The notes under the pieces are model-generated. The model did not search any database and had not been told where the DNA came from. It saw only the letters and a list, made by a program, of their open reading frames with translations. Shown here piece after piece: positions 1-7,172 of a DNA stretch of 8,613 nucleotides. The stretch lies in NCBI GenBank assembly GCA_007117055.1, contig SKHH01000128.1, forward strand, positions 1 to 8,613. The letters are read 5' to 3'. The translations under genes were made by a program, and so were the position numbers. Within the stretch, counting starts at the first letter, position 1, and every line of letters starts with the position of its first letter. The stretch comes from Lishizhenia sp. (GTDB lineage Bacteria; Bacteroidota; Bacteroidia; Flavobacteriales_D; Crocinitomicaceae).

Positions 1-2
1 AA

Positions 3-2687
3 GAAACGAAAAATAAACTATACGATTATGCTATTGCGATAGCCAAGCATGTAAATTATAATAATGCAGGAACTGTTGAGTTTTTGGTTGATAAAGATGA
101 GAACATTTATTTCATCGAAGTAAACCCACGTATTCAAGTGGAGCATACCATTACAGAGGAGGTGACAGGAATTGATATTGTACGTTCTCAAATTATAATT
201 GCTGCTGGTCACCCGTTGTCACATAGTCAGATTTATATTCCTTCACAGGATGCTGTTAAGTGCAATGGTTGGGCGATTCAATGTAGAATTACCACAGAGG
301 ATCCAGCGAACGATTTCAAACCAGATTATGGAAAAATTGTAGCGTATAGAAATGCGGCAGGGTATGGAATCCGTTTGGATGAAGGAAGTAGTTATTCTGG
401 CATGACGGTATCTCCATTTTTTGATTCTATGTTGGTGAAAGTTTCTGCCAGTGGTAGAACATTGAAAGGGGCTTCTGACCGACTAAATAGGACTTTACGA
501 GAATTTAGAATTCGGGGTGTAAAAACGAATATACCATTTTTAATCAATGTAATGGGAAACCCTGTTTTTCAGCAAGGGGAAGCAACGGTTGGTTTTATTC
601 AGCAGCATCCAGAATTGCTAAAAACGAAAAAAGAAGAGGGGAAAGATAGAGGCACCAAGCTTTTACGCTACTTAGCTGAACTAAAAGTCAATGGACACCC
701 CGATGTAAAGGCATACGATCCAAATAAGGAGTTTCGAAAACCTATTATTCCTAAAGTAGAGGAAATAGCTTATCCAAAAGGATCTAAAGATTTGCTAACT
801 GAATTGGGTAGAGAAGGATTTATCGAGCACATCAAAAACGAAAAGCAAATTTTATTTACGGATACCACATTTAGAGATGCTCATCAATCGTTATTTGCTA
901 CTAGACTTAGAAATCAAGATATGTTGAAAGTAGCCGAAGGTATGGCGAAATCTTTCCCAGAACTTTTCTCTATGGAAGTATGGGGAGGTGCTACTTTTGA
1001 TGTTTGTATGCGTTTTTTACACGAGGATCCTTGGGATAGGTTACGACAATTGAGAGCTGCTGCACCTAATGTATTGTTGCAAATGTTATTTAGAGGAAGC
1101 AACGGTGTGGGGTATGCTGCTTATCCAGATAATGTGTTGGAAAAATTTATCGTGAAAAGTGCTGAAAATGGTATCGACGTGTTCCGTATTTTTGACTCGC
1201 TCAACTGGTTTGAAGGAATGGAAAACAGTATTAAAGCTGTTAGAAATCAAACTTCATCACTAGCAGAAGCCTGTATTTGTTACACTGGAGATTTTTTAAA
1301 TAAGGATAGACAAAAATACAACCTACAATATTATATTGATTTAGGAAAGAGATTGGAAGATGCAGGTGCACACATGATTGCAATCAAAGACATGGCAGGA
1401 TTGCTGAAACCCTATGCTGCAGAGCAATTGATTGGAGAATTAAAAAACAACATTTCTCTTCCGATTCATTTACATACGCACGACACATCATCTATTCAGA
1501 GTTCTACTTACATGAAAGCCATGGAGGCTGGAGTGGATGTAGTAGATGTTGCTTTAGCTTCAATGAGCGGATTAACTTCACAGCCAAACTTTAACTCGTT
1601 TGTGGCAGCTGCAAATGATCACCCAAGAAAAAGTAGCATTGATTTACAAAAGCTGAATGAATATTCAAATTATTTTGAAGTCGTTCGAGAGTATTACTAT
1701 CCTTTTGAAAGTGAATTGCGAGCAGGAACAGCAGAAGTCTATGAACATGAAATTCCTGGAGGTCAATATTCGAACTTGCTTCCACAAGCTAGGGGCTTGG
1801 GCTTAGATCATAAGTTTGAAACGATTAAACAAAATTACAAGGAAGTAAATCAATTGTTTGGTGATATTGTGAAAGTTACACCATCTTCAAAGGTGGTTGG
1901 TGATATGGCTATGTTTTTAACATCTAATAACATTACAGCAGCTGATGTTCTTATAAAAGGAGATAGCTTAGCTTTTCCACAATCTGTTAAACAGTTATTT
2001 AAAGGGGATTTAGGTCAGCCTTATGGAGGTTTTCCTAAAGAATTACAAAAAGTGATTTTAGGAAATGAAACGCCTTATACAGAGCGACCGAATGCGCATA
2101 TTCCTCCTCTAGATATGACCAAAGGCTACGAAGCATTTTTGGAAAAGTTTGACGCATCACTTACAGAGGAAGATTATCTTTCATATCTCATGTATCCTAA
2201 AGTTTTTGAAGACTTTTATTTGTTCAACAAACATTTCGGTATTGTTGAGAAGCTACCAACACCGAGTTTCTATTATCCTATGAAACCCAATGAAGAAATA
2301 ATGGTAGAGATTGAGTCTGGTAAAAACTTATTGATTCGATTCCGCTATATGGGGGAACCAAATGAGGACGGATATAGAGAGGTGTTTTTCCAAATCAATG
2401 GACAAACACGAAATATTTTGGTGAAAGATGCAAATGTACAAGTAGCGAAAGTATTGCATGCTAAAGCAACTTCTCCGGATGACGTGGGTGCTCCATTACA
2501 AGGAAAGTTAGTCGAAGTGGCAGTAAATGAGGGTGATGAAGTGAAAAAAGGTCAGCCGTTGTTTGTTATAGAAGCAATGAAAATGGAAACAACTGTTAAT
2601 GCACCTAAAGATGGAACAGTAAAACGTGTACTTATAGAGAATAATACAATGGTTGAACAAGACGATTGTGTAATTCAATTAGGATAA
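3..2687 (+). CDS. pyc: Pyruvate carboxylase, 5'-truncated by the window edge
   Basis: Biotin-dependent cytosolic enzyme that carboxylates pyruvate to oxaloacetate using ATP and bicarbonate, refilling the TCA cycle. The reading frame is open from base 3, so the gene starts outside the window. 894 codons are visible against about 1150 usual for the family, so roughly 250 residues of the biotin carboxylase domain are missing. What remains, in order: the end of biotin carboxylase with EVNPRIQVEHT (117-149); the carboxyltransferase domain opening with DTTFRDAHQS (from 861; the metal-ligand Asp codon is at 876); the lysine of IKDMAG that is carbamylated in this family (codon 1386); the HTH metal ligands (codons 1473 and 1479); SGLTSQP (about 1567); and a C-terminal biotinyl domain with EAMKM, whose biotinylated Lys codon is at 2580. 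The biotin carboxylase, carboxyltransferase and biotinyl domains lie in one chain, which separates it from two-subunit oxaloacetate decarboxylases. No frameshift or missing catalytic residue was seen. The stop is TAA. Confidence 0.97.
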   Translation, partial: ETKNKLYDYAIAIAKHVNYNNAGTVEFLVDKDENIYFIEVNPRIQVEHTITEEVTGIDIVRSQIIIAAGHPLSHSQIYIPSQDAVKCNGWAIQCRITTEDPANDFKPDYGKIVAYRNAAGYGIRLDEGSSYSGMTVSPFFDSMLVKVSASGRTLKGASDRLNRTLREFRIRGVKTNIPFLINVMGNPVFQQGEATVGFIQQHPELLKTKKEEGKDRGTKLLRYLAELKVNGHPDVKAYDPNKEFRKPIIPKVEEIAYPKGSKDLLTELGREGFIEHIKNEKQILFTDTTFRDAHQSLFATRLRNQDMLKVAEGMAKSFPELFSMEVWGGATFDVCMRFLHEDPWDRLRQLRAAAPNVLLQMLFRGSNGVGYAAYPDNVLEKFIVKSAENGIDVFRIFDSLNWFEGMENSIKAVRNQTSSLAEACICYTGDFLNKDRQKYNLQYYIDLGKRLEDAGAHMIAIKDMAGLLKPYAAEQLIGELKNNISLPIHLHTHDTSSIQSSTYMKAMEAGVDVVDVALASMSGLTSQPNFNSFVAAANDHPRKSSIDLQKLNEYSNYFEVVREYYYPFESELRAGTAEVYEHEIPGGQYSNLLPQARGLGLDHKFETIKQNYKEVNQLFGDIVKVTPSSKVVGDMAMFLTSNNITAADVLIKGDSLAFPQSVKQLFKGDLGQPYGGFPKELQKVILGNETPYTERPNAHIPPLDMTKGYEAFLEKFDASLTEEDYLSYLMYPKVFEDFYLFNKHFGIVEKLPTPSFYYPMKPNEEIMVEIESGKNLLIRFRYMGEPNEDGYREVFFQINGQTRNILVKDANVQVAKVLHAKATSPDDVGAPLQGKLVEVAVNEGDEVKKGQPLFVIEAMKMETTVNAPKDGTVKRVLIENNTMVEQDDCVIQLG

Positions 2688-2692
2688 AATGG

Positions 2693-2700
2693 TATTTTCG
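2693..2700 (+). promoter_or_regulatory. Weak promoter-like -7 box before the putative RNA
   Basis: TATTTTCG matches the Bacteroidota -7 consensus TAnnTTTG at five of six fixed positions. Transcription from it would begin near 2704-2707, almost exactly where the long-range closing helix of the putative RNA begins (2702). The nearest upstream TTG (2666-2668) is 24 bases away, longer than the usual spacing, so the -33 element is poor. Low-confidence inference. Confidence 0.2.
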
Positions 2701-3027
2701 AATTACCAAGTTAAGGTGTAAAACTGTAATGAAAGGACTGCGGATGTAAACATTGGGTGAAATCCGATGTTTACAATGAGCTATGCCCCTATGATTTCCG
2801 AAAGTCCGTATAGGCTGGCTTTGGGAAATCATTCTTTTATTCATTCTAGGCGAAGGATGAGTCCTTCGTTTTGGTGTTCCACCTCTGCTATACTAATCAT
2901 ACAGGCTTATAAGGTGATTCTCCCTTGCTATTTAAGTTGGTAATCCATTGGTATTATGCTAACCCCGAAGTTAAATAGTTTTTCCTTAAAAAATGGTTGA
3001 GTAATTTAGCTTCGAGGTATTTTTTTT
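2701..3027 (+). ncRNA. Putative structured RNA of unknown family between pyc and sucC
   Basis: This occupies most of the 417-base gap and shows no plausible protein. Seen directly on the plus strand: a long-range helix 2702-2714 with 2932-2944 (ATTACCAA against TTGGTAAT, one G-G mismatch, then TTAA against TTAA) that encloses about 240 bases. Inside it are hairpins at 2745-2775 (13 pairs, TGAAA loop), 2791-2832 (nine perfect outer pairs, then inner pairs), 2849-2870 (CGAAGGA, TGAG loop, TCCTTCG), 2873-2883 and 2911-2926. A terminator hairpin with eight T residues closes the region at 3027. A closed multi-branch fold followed by an intrinsic terminator, with a separate promoter candidate for sucC downstream, suggests an independent small RNA. 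It could instead be a pyc 3' UTR or a cis-acting leader. I found no tmRNA, RNase P RNA, SRP RNA or known riboswitch signature. The fold was paired by eye, with no energy or covariation test. Confidence 0.4.
2962..3027 (+). terminator. Intrinsic terminator upstream of sucC
   Basis: ACCCCGAAGTTAAAT (2962-2976) pairs with ATTTAGCTTCGAGGT (3004-3018): 15 positions with one C-A mismatch (2965/3015) and one G-T wobble. The large loop holds a small inner TTTTT/AAAAA stem. Eight T residues follow at 3020-3027. It would end transcripts arriving from pyc or from the putative RNA before sucC. Confidence 0.65.
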
Positions 3028-3047
3028 AGAACTTTCTAATTTTTCAC

Positions 3048-3078
3048 TTGAATATTGATAGAATTAACTCTAATTTAG
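3048..3078 (+). promoter_or_regulatory. Candidate sucC promoter
   Basis: TTG at 3048-3050, a 20-base spacer and TAATTTAG at 3071-3078 fit the Bacteroidota pattern of TTG near -33 and TAnnTTTG near -7, with one mismatch in the -7 box. It lies just after the upstream terminator and 26 bases before the sucC ATG, the right place for sucC to be transcribed on its own. Motif match only. Confidence 0.4.
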
Positions 3079-3104
3079 TGCCGAATTTAATGTAATACAA
3101 AAAA

Positions 3105-4316
3105 ATGAACTTACACGAATATCAAGGTAAAGCAATTCTTAAAAGCTTTGGAGTAGCAATTCAAGAAGGAGTTGTTGTAGATAAAATAGAAGACGCTGTA
3201 ACAAAAGCAAAAGAATTAACCGCTCAAACCGCTACTGAATGGTATGTGGTGAAAGCACAAATTCACGCTGGAGGTAGAGGAAAAGGAACAGTTGAAGAAA
3301 CAGGTTCTAGAGGTGTTGTTTTAGCAAAAGGAATTGATAAAGTAGAAGAAACAGTAAAAGGTATCCTAGGAGGTCACCTAGAAACACTTCAAACAAACGG
3401 GGTAGGTAAAAAAGTGAATAAGGTACTTATCGCAGAAGATGTATATTACCCTGGCGACAGTGAACCTTCTGAAATTTATATGTCTGTATTATTGGACAGG
3501 GAAAAAGGAGTAAATACAATCATGTATTCTACTGAAGGAGGAATGGATATTGAAACTGTAGCAGAAGAAACGCCTCATCTTATTTTTAAAGAAGAAGTTG
3601 ATCCTGCATTAGGTTTACAAGGTTTTCAAGCTAGAAAAATTGCTTTCAACTTAGGGTTAAGCGGAAAAGCATTCAAGGAAATGACCAAGTTTGTTACTGC
3701 ATTGTATAATGCGTACATGGGGTGTGATGCTTCCATGTTTGAAATCAACCCTGTATTGAAAACATCTGACGACAGAGTAATTGCAGTGGATGCAAAAGTT
3801 ACTTTAGATGATAACGCTCTTTTCCGTCACCCAGAGTATGCAGCAATGCGCGATAAGTCGGAAGAAGATCCAACAGAAGTGGAAGCAGGTGAAGCTGGAT
3901 TGAACTTCGTGAAGTTAGATGGAAATGTGGGATGTATGGTAAATGGAGCAGGTCTAGCAATGGCTACAATGGACATTATTAAGCAATCAGGAGGAAATCC
4001 AGCGAATTTCCTAGATGTTGGGGGTACAGCTGATGCAGAACGTGTAGAAAAGGCATTTTCTATTATCTTAAAAGATGAAAACGTAAAAGCTATCTTGATT
4101 AATATTTTTGGAGGTATCGTGCGTTGCGACCGTGTGGCTCAAGGTGTAGTAGATGCATACAAAAATATGGGGTCGTTACCTGTACCTTTGATTGTTCGTC
4201 TTCAAGGAACAAATGCTGAAGAAGCTAAGAAATTGATCGATGAATCAGGATTGAATGTTCACTCTGCTGTTCTTTTACAAGAAGCTGCGGATAAAGTGAA
4301 AGAAATTCTTGCATAA
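3105..4316 (+). CDS. sucC: Succinyl-CoA synthetase (ADP-forming) beta subunit
   Basis: Beta subunit of the TCA-cycle enzyme that converts succinyl-CoA to succinate with synthesis of ATP; it carries the nucleotide-binding ATP-grasp domain. The 403 residues begin with the family signature MNLHEYQGK. Further landmarks are VKAQIHAGGRGKG (49-61) in the ATP-grasp fold, FEINP with the Mg ligand Asn215, VDAK with Asp229, FLDVGG (302-307) and NIFGGIVRCD (333-342) in the C-terminal ligase domain. It is about 15 residues longer than the 388-residue E. coli protein; by eye the excess lies around residues 90-120. The start is the ATG directly before the signature. No Shine-Dalgarno is visible, only an A-rich run, as is usual in this phylum. 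The alpha subunit sucD, which carries the phosphohistidine, is not adjacent: map follows after a strong terminator, so sucC appears monocistronic here and SucD must come from elsewhere. Confidence 0.98.
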   Translation: MNLHEYQGKAILKSFGVAIQEGVVVDKIEDAVTKAKELTAQTATEWYVVKAQIHAGGRGKGTVEETGSRGVVLAKGIDKVEETVKGILGGHLETLQTNGVGKKVNKVLIAEDVYYPGDSEPSEIYMSVLLDREKGVNTIMYSTEGGMDIETVAEETPHLIFKEEVDPALGLQGFQARKIAFNLGLSGKAFKEMTKFVTALYNAYMGCDASMFEINPVLKTSDDRVIAVDAKVTLDDNALFRHPEYAAMRDKSEEDPTEVEAGEAGLNFVKLDGNVGCMVNGAGLAMATMDIIKQSGGNPANFLDVGGTADAERVEKAFSIILKDENVKAILINIFGGIVRCDRVAQGVVDAYKNMGSLPVPLIVRLQGTNAEEAKKLIDESGLNVHSAVLLQEAADKVKEILA

Positions 4317-4342
4317 GAATAACTTAAATACAATATAATTGG

Positions 4343-4373
4343 AAAGGGAATGCAGAAATGTATTCCCTTTTTT
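4343..4373 (+). terminator. sucC intrinsic terminator
   Basis: A 12-pair hairpin: 4343-4354 (AAAGGGAATGCA) with 4359-4370 (TGTATTCCCTTT), including one G-T wobble, capped by a GAAA tetraloop and ending in six T residues (4368-4373). It begins 26 bases after the sucC stop. It is the best terminator in the window and separates sucC from map. Confidence 0.88.
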
Positions 4374-4410
4374 ACTTTCTTTGCAATTCATGGGTATTTT
4401 AAAAAATAAG

Positions 4411-5202
4411 ATGATAAAGTACAAAACGAGAGAGGAAATTGAAATTATGCGCGAAGCAGCGCAGGTTGTGAGTCGTACACTTGGGAAAGTAGCCGAAGCA
4501 ATAGAGGAGGGGGTAACTCCTTTAGAGCTGGATGCCATAGCAGAAGCTTATATCAGAAGTGAAAATGCTATTCCTGGATTTTTAGGGCTCTATGATTTTC
4601 CCAATACTTTATGTATTTCTATTAACGAACAAGTAGTGCATGGAATACCAACGAATGAACCCATAAAAGATGGTGACATTGTTTCAGTGGATTGCGGCGC
4701 TATTTTTGAAGGATATTATGGAGACCATGCCTACACCTTTGGTGTTGGAAATGTTTCTCCAGAAGTTCAAAAACTCCTGAAAGTGACGCAAGAGTGTTTG
4801 GATATAGGGATAGCGCAAACAAGAGCAGGAAATCGTATTGGAGATATTGGCTTCTACATTCAGCAACATGCAGAAAAGCATGGTTATGGAGTGGTAAGAG
4901 AGCTTGTAGGACATGGGTTGGGTACAACAATGCATGAAGAACCTCAAGTTCCAAATTTTGGTCGTCGTGGACGCGGAAAAAAAATTCAAGAAGGATTAAC
5001 CATAGCAATTGAGCCTATGATAAACTTGGGAACAGAACGCGTGAAATACTTAAAAGATAACTGGACTATTGTTACATCCGATTTGAAGCCAAGCGCACAT
5101 TTTGAACACGATGTAGCTGTTGTAGACGGAAAGCCAGATGTGCTTTCTACGTTCGATTTTGTGCATCAAGCACTAGCAAAAAAAGAAGGACGTGTATTTT
5201 AA
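4411..5202 (+). CDS. map: Type I methionine aminopeptidase
   Basis: Cytosolic metalloprotease that removes the initiator Met from nascent proteins. With the ATG at 4411 the product has 263 residues, normal for the short bacterial class, which lacks an N-terminal extension. All five metal ligands of the pita-bread fold are present: Asp94 (VDCG), Asp105 (YGDHAYTF), His168 (GHGLG), Glu201 (AIEPM) and Glu232 (HFEHD). The substrate-contacting His77 (VVHGIP) and His175 (MHEEP) are also there. The frame is open further upstream, but that part runs through the sucC terminator. The in-frame ATG at 4390 (MGILKNK before MIKYKTREE) is the main alternative; I prefer 4411 because homologues begin near the KTREE motif. 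A weak -7-like TTTCTTTG at 4376-4383 would put transcription near 4390 and give a short leader. The next gene starts 3 bases after the stop, so the two are probably co-transcribed. Confidence 0.96.
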   Translation: MIKYKTREEIEIMREAAQVVSRTLGKVAEAIEEGVTPLELDAIAEAYIRSENAIPGFLGLYDFPNTLCISINEQVVHGIPTNEPIKDGDIVSVDCGAIFEGYYGDHAYTFGVGNVSPEVQKLLKVTQECLDIGIAQTRAGNRIGDIGFYIQQHAEKHGYGVVRELVGHGLGTTMHEEPQVPNFGRRGRGKKIQEGLTIAIEPMINLGTERVKYLKDNWTIVTSDLKPSAHFEHDVAVVDGKPDVLSTFDFVHQALAKKEGRVF

Positions 5203-5205
5203 AAA

Positions 5206-5790
5206 ATGAAAGCGGTACTTTTTTTGAAAAGCATTGTAGCCGTTTACTTTTTGTACGGAGCTTTACTATGGTTTGAGTCAGGTGTTTTTCTAACAGTTTT
5301 ACCTTTATCAGAAGTGTTTTGTGCGCTTCTTTTTTTAACAGCAAGCAGCACAGCAGATTATCCAACGCAGAAAAAATGGTTACTCCGATTAGCCGGTATA
5401 GGATTTCTTTTCTCTTCTGAGTTTATAATTGAATTGTTTTTTAGTCAGTTTGTGACAACTTATATTTTAGACCAAGTGGTAAAATACGCTTATGTCATTA
5501 TTGGCATTAGTGTATTATGGATTTTCTATCGCTTTCTGGTAAAGGTTTATGAGAAAAGTTTTTTACAATCTATCTACACCTTGCTATTTATAGTAACCTT
5601 AAGTTCGATTCTATTTTATATTGAAATCAGCAGTTGGTTTTTAATTTCCTTCATAGCTTATGGACAATGGATGTATGTGAACCATTCAATAGAAGTACAA
5701 AATAGTAATTACACAGAAACTACCCACGTATTTTTTCAGTCTTTGTCGCTTGTTTTTTTGATGGATGCTTTGGTGAAGCTTTCTTTCTAA
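5206..5790 (+). CDS. Unrecognised multi-span membrane protein
   Basis: I do not recognise this 194-residue protein. It is strongly hydrophobic with about six or seven likely membrane segments, judged by eye: residues 4-23, 27-46, 58-79, 87-111, 121-140, 142-157 and possibly 175-190. Short charged or polar stretches separate them (50-57 DYPTQKKW, 112-118 VKVYEKS, 159-173). There is no cleavable signal peptide apart from the first segment, no cysteine cluster, and no catalytic motif I can name. It starts with ATG 3 bases after the map stop, pointing to translational coupling or at least one shared mRNA. Its stop overlaps the stop of the convergent yaaA by 3 bases. Real coding is supported by the uninterrupted length, the protein-like alternation of hydrophobic spans and loops, and the tight spacing behind map. 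It could be a lineage-specific inner-membrane protein; no function is proposed. Confidence 0.8.
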   Translation: MKAVLFLKSIVAVYFLYGALLWFESGVFLTVLPLSEVFCALLFLTASSTADYPTQKKWLLRLAGIGFLFSSEFIIELFFSQFVTTYILDQVVKYAYVIIGISVLWIFYRFLVKVYEKSFLQSIYTLLFIVTLSSILFYIEISSWFLISFIAYGQWMYVNHSIEVQNSNYTETTHVFFQSLSLVFLMDALVKLSF

Positions 5791-6551
5791 CGCACAAACA
5801 CCCATTCATTTTCAGTGGAAAGTTCATCATTGTAGGAATACCCATCTACATTGTACCCTTTTAAGTCTTCCACAGAGGCATAATTTTGCTGAATAATATC
5901 TCTTGCCATTGCACCTCTTGCATGTTTGGCATACATCATTACCACTTTGAATTTATCGCCTTTTAATTCTTTAAAAATAGGTGTGATGATGCGAGGACGT
6001 ATTGTTTTTTTGTCAATAGCCTTAAAGTATTCGTTTGAGGCGAGGTTGATAATGACTTCATTATCATTTATTTCGTTATTCAAGTATTCCGCAAGTTTTG
6101 AACCCCAAAATCCATAAAGATTTTTTGTCGTTGGAGTGATCTGCCATTTTGTGCCCATCTCTAAACGATACGGATACATCAGGTCAAGTGGTCTGAGTAA
6201 ACCATACAATCCAGAAAGGATACGTAATTTTTCTTGAGCGGAGTCAAAATCTTTTCGGGAAAAAGAATCGACGTCTAATCCTTTATAAACCTCACCCGTA
6301 AATACCGTAACCGCAGGAAGCGCTACTTCGGATGGTGCTAATGGAGTAATCCAATTCTGATAACGTTGGTAATTCAAATCCGTTAAACTAGGCGACAAAT
6401 GCATAAGATCTCCTAATTTTTTAGCGGATATCTTTTGCAGTTTTTTTGCCAATCTCTCTGCATCCTGAATAAATGGAGCTATCGTAGGAGTTGGAGTATT
6501 TATTTTTCTTTCGTAATCTAAAGATTTTGCTGGAGACAGTAATATTTTCAT
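5787..6551 (-). CDS. yaaA: Peroxide stress protein YaaA (UPF0246/DUF328 family)
   Basis: Member of the YaaA family. In E. coli, YaaA is induced by peroxide and lowers intracellular free iron, limiting Fenton damage; the biochemical mechanism is unsettled. The 254 residues compare with 258 in E. coli. Family motifs are intact: MKILLSPAKSLDY at the N-terminus, FTGEVYKGLD (84-93), LSGLYGLLRPLD (112-123) continuing into PYRLEMGTKW (127-136), NLASNEYFK (169-177), and KHARGAMAR (209-217) near the C-terminus. I chose the ATG at 6551, which gives the canonical MKILLSPAK start; a TTG two codons upstream is open but unneeded. It lies 12 bases downstream of the folE stop, so it is probably the last gene of a ptpS-folE-yaaA operon. 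No terminator is visible after it, and its stop overlaps that of the convergent membrane-protein gene. Confidence 0.95.
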   Translation of the reverse strand: MKILLSPAKSLDYERKINTPTPTIAPFIQDAERLAKKLQKISAKKLGDLMHLSPSLTDLNYQRYQNWITPLAPSEVALPAVTVFTGEVYKGLDVDSFSRKDFDSAQEKLRILSGLYGLLRPLDLMYPYRLEMGTKWQITPTTKNLYGFWGSKLAEYLNNEINDNEVIINLASNEYFKAIDKKTIRPRIITPIFKELKGDKFKVVMMYAKHARGAMARDIIQQNYASVEDLKGYNVDGYSYNDELSTENEWVFVR

Positions 6552-6563
6552 AGTCAAAAAAGA

Positions 6564-7157
6564 TTAATGTAATTTCGCTTGAATCAAATCGATAAATTCT
6601 TTACGAGTAGAATCGTTTTTTAGAAATAAGCCCGTAAATGCTGATGACGTGGTACTTGAATTTTGTTTTTCTACACCTCTCATTTGCATACACATGTGGC
6701 TACATTCAAGAACAACAGCAACACCTTTCGGATTTAAAGTACGTTGAACACAATCTCTAATTTCGAGTGTTAACCTTTCTTGCACCTGTAAACGACGTGC
6801 GTATGCGTCCACAACTCTAGGGATTTTACTCAACCCGACAATTGTTCCGTTTGGAATATAAGCGACATGTGCTTTTCCAAAAAAAGGCAACATGTGGTGT
6901 TCACATTGAGAATATACTTCAATGTCTTTTACAATAACCATTTCAGAGTAATCCTCATGAAACAAAGCACTTCGCATAATGTCATCTGGATTTTGTTGGT
7001 ATCCTTTTGTTAAAAATTGCAGTGCTTTTGCTACACGTTCAGGTGTTTTTTGTAAACCTTCTCGATTTGGATCTTCGCCAATAGAAGTGAGTACTTCTTG
7101 GTAAATTTCCGTGAGCTTATCAGTTGTTTCTTGGTTGTATTGAAATGTTTCTTCCAA
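6564..7157 (-). CDS. folE: GTP cyclohydrolase I, with a UUG start
   Basis: Converts GTP to 7,8-dihydroneopterin triphosphate and formate, the entry step to folate and biopterin-type pterins; the family forms a cytosolic decamer. The Zn site is complete: Cys85 and His88 in the CEHHMLPFFG segment, and Cys156 in HMCMQMRG, matching Cys110, His113 and Cys181 of E. coli. REGLQKTPERVAKA (32-45), GLSKIPRVVDAYARRLQVQE (108-127) and the SSTTSSAFTG tail (168-176) are also typical. Length is 197 residues. The start is unusual. The frame has no ATG before residue 61, which is too late, and an in-frame TAA lies about 15 bases upstream, so the TTG at 7157-7155 is the only reasonable common start. It begins 15 bases after the ptpS stop, consistent with co-transcription and with supplying substrate to that neighbour. 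Conserved Zn ligands mark it as the classical zinc-dependent FolE, not FolE2. Confidence 0.97.
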   Translation of the reverse strand: MEETFQYNQETTDKLTEIYQEVLTSIGEDPNREGLQKTPERVAKALQFLTKGYQQNPDDIMRSALFHEDYSEMVIVKDIEVYSQCEHHMLPFFGKAHVAYIPNGTIVGLSKIPRVVDAYARRLQVQERLTLEIRDCVQRTLNPKGVAVVLECSHMCMQMRGVEKQNSSTTSSAFTGLFLKNDSTRKEFIDLIQAKLH

Positions 7158-7172
7158 AATAATAGGGTGTTT

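Noticed and set aside
2755..2787. GGGTGAAATCC followed by GCCCC recalls a cobalamin riboswitch
   Set aside because: The segment is buried in a perfect 13-pair hairpin, the 3' B12-box consensus is missing, and neither neighbour is a cobalamin gene.
2798..2808. CCGAAAGTCCG recalls the RNase P RNA motif GAGGAAAGTCC
   Set aside because: The other universally conserved RNase P segments (such as the ACAGAA...GGCTTA end) are not present in the next 250 bases.
2632..2844. Minus-strand open frame of 70 codons over the pyc end and the gap
   Set aside because: Half lies antisense to pyc, the composition is not protein-like, and the rest overlaps perfect hairpins, which fits an RNA better.
2849..2870. 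GATGAGTCC resembles the hammerhead ribozyme core
   Set aside because: The required GAAA strand and NUH cleavage strand are absent in the right order; the sequence is fully explained as a simple hairpin with a TGAG loop.
4339..4410. N-terminal extension of map
   Set aside because: The first part would be translated through the sucC terminator from a TTG; homologues begin near MIKYKTREE. Only the ATG at 4390 remains a fair alternative.
4684..5008. Two minus-strand open frames of about 100 codons inside map
   Set aside because: They are antisense to a fully conserved enzyme and encode no recognisable motif; they are by-products of its codon use.
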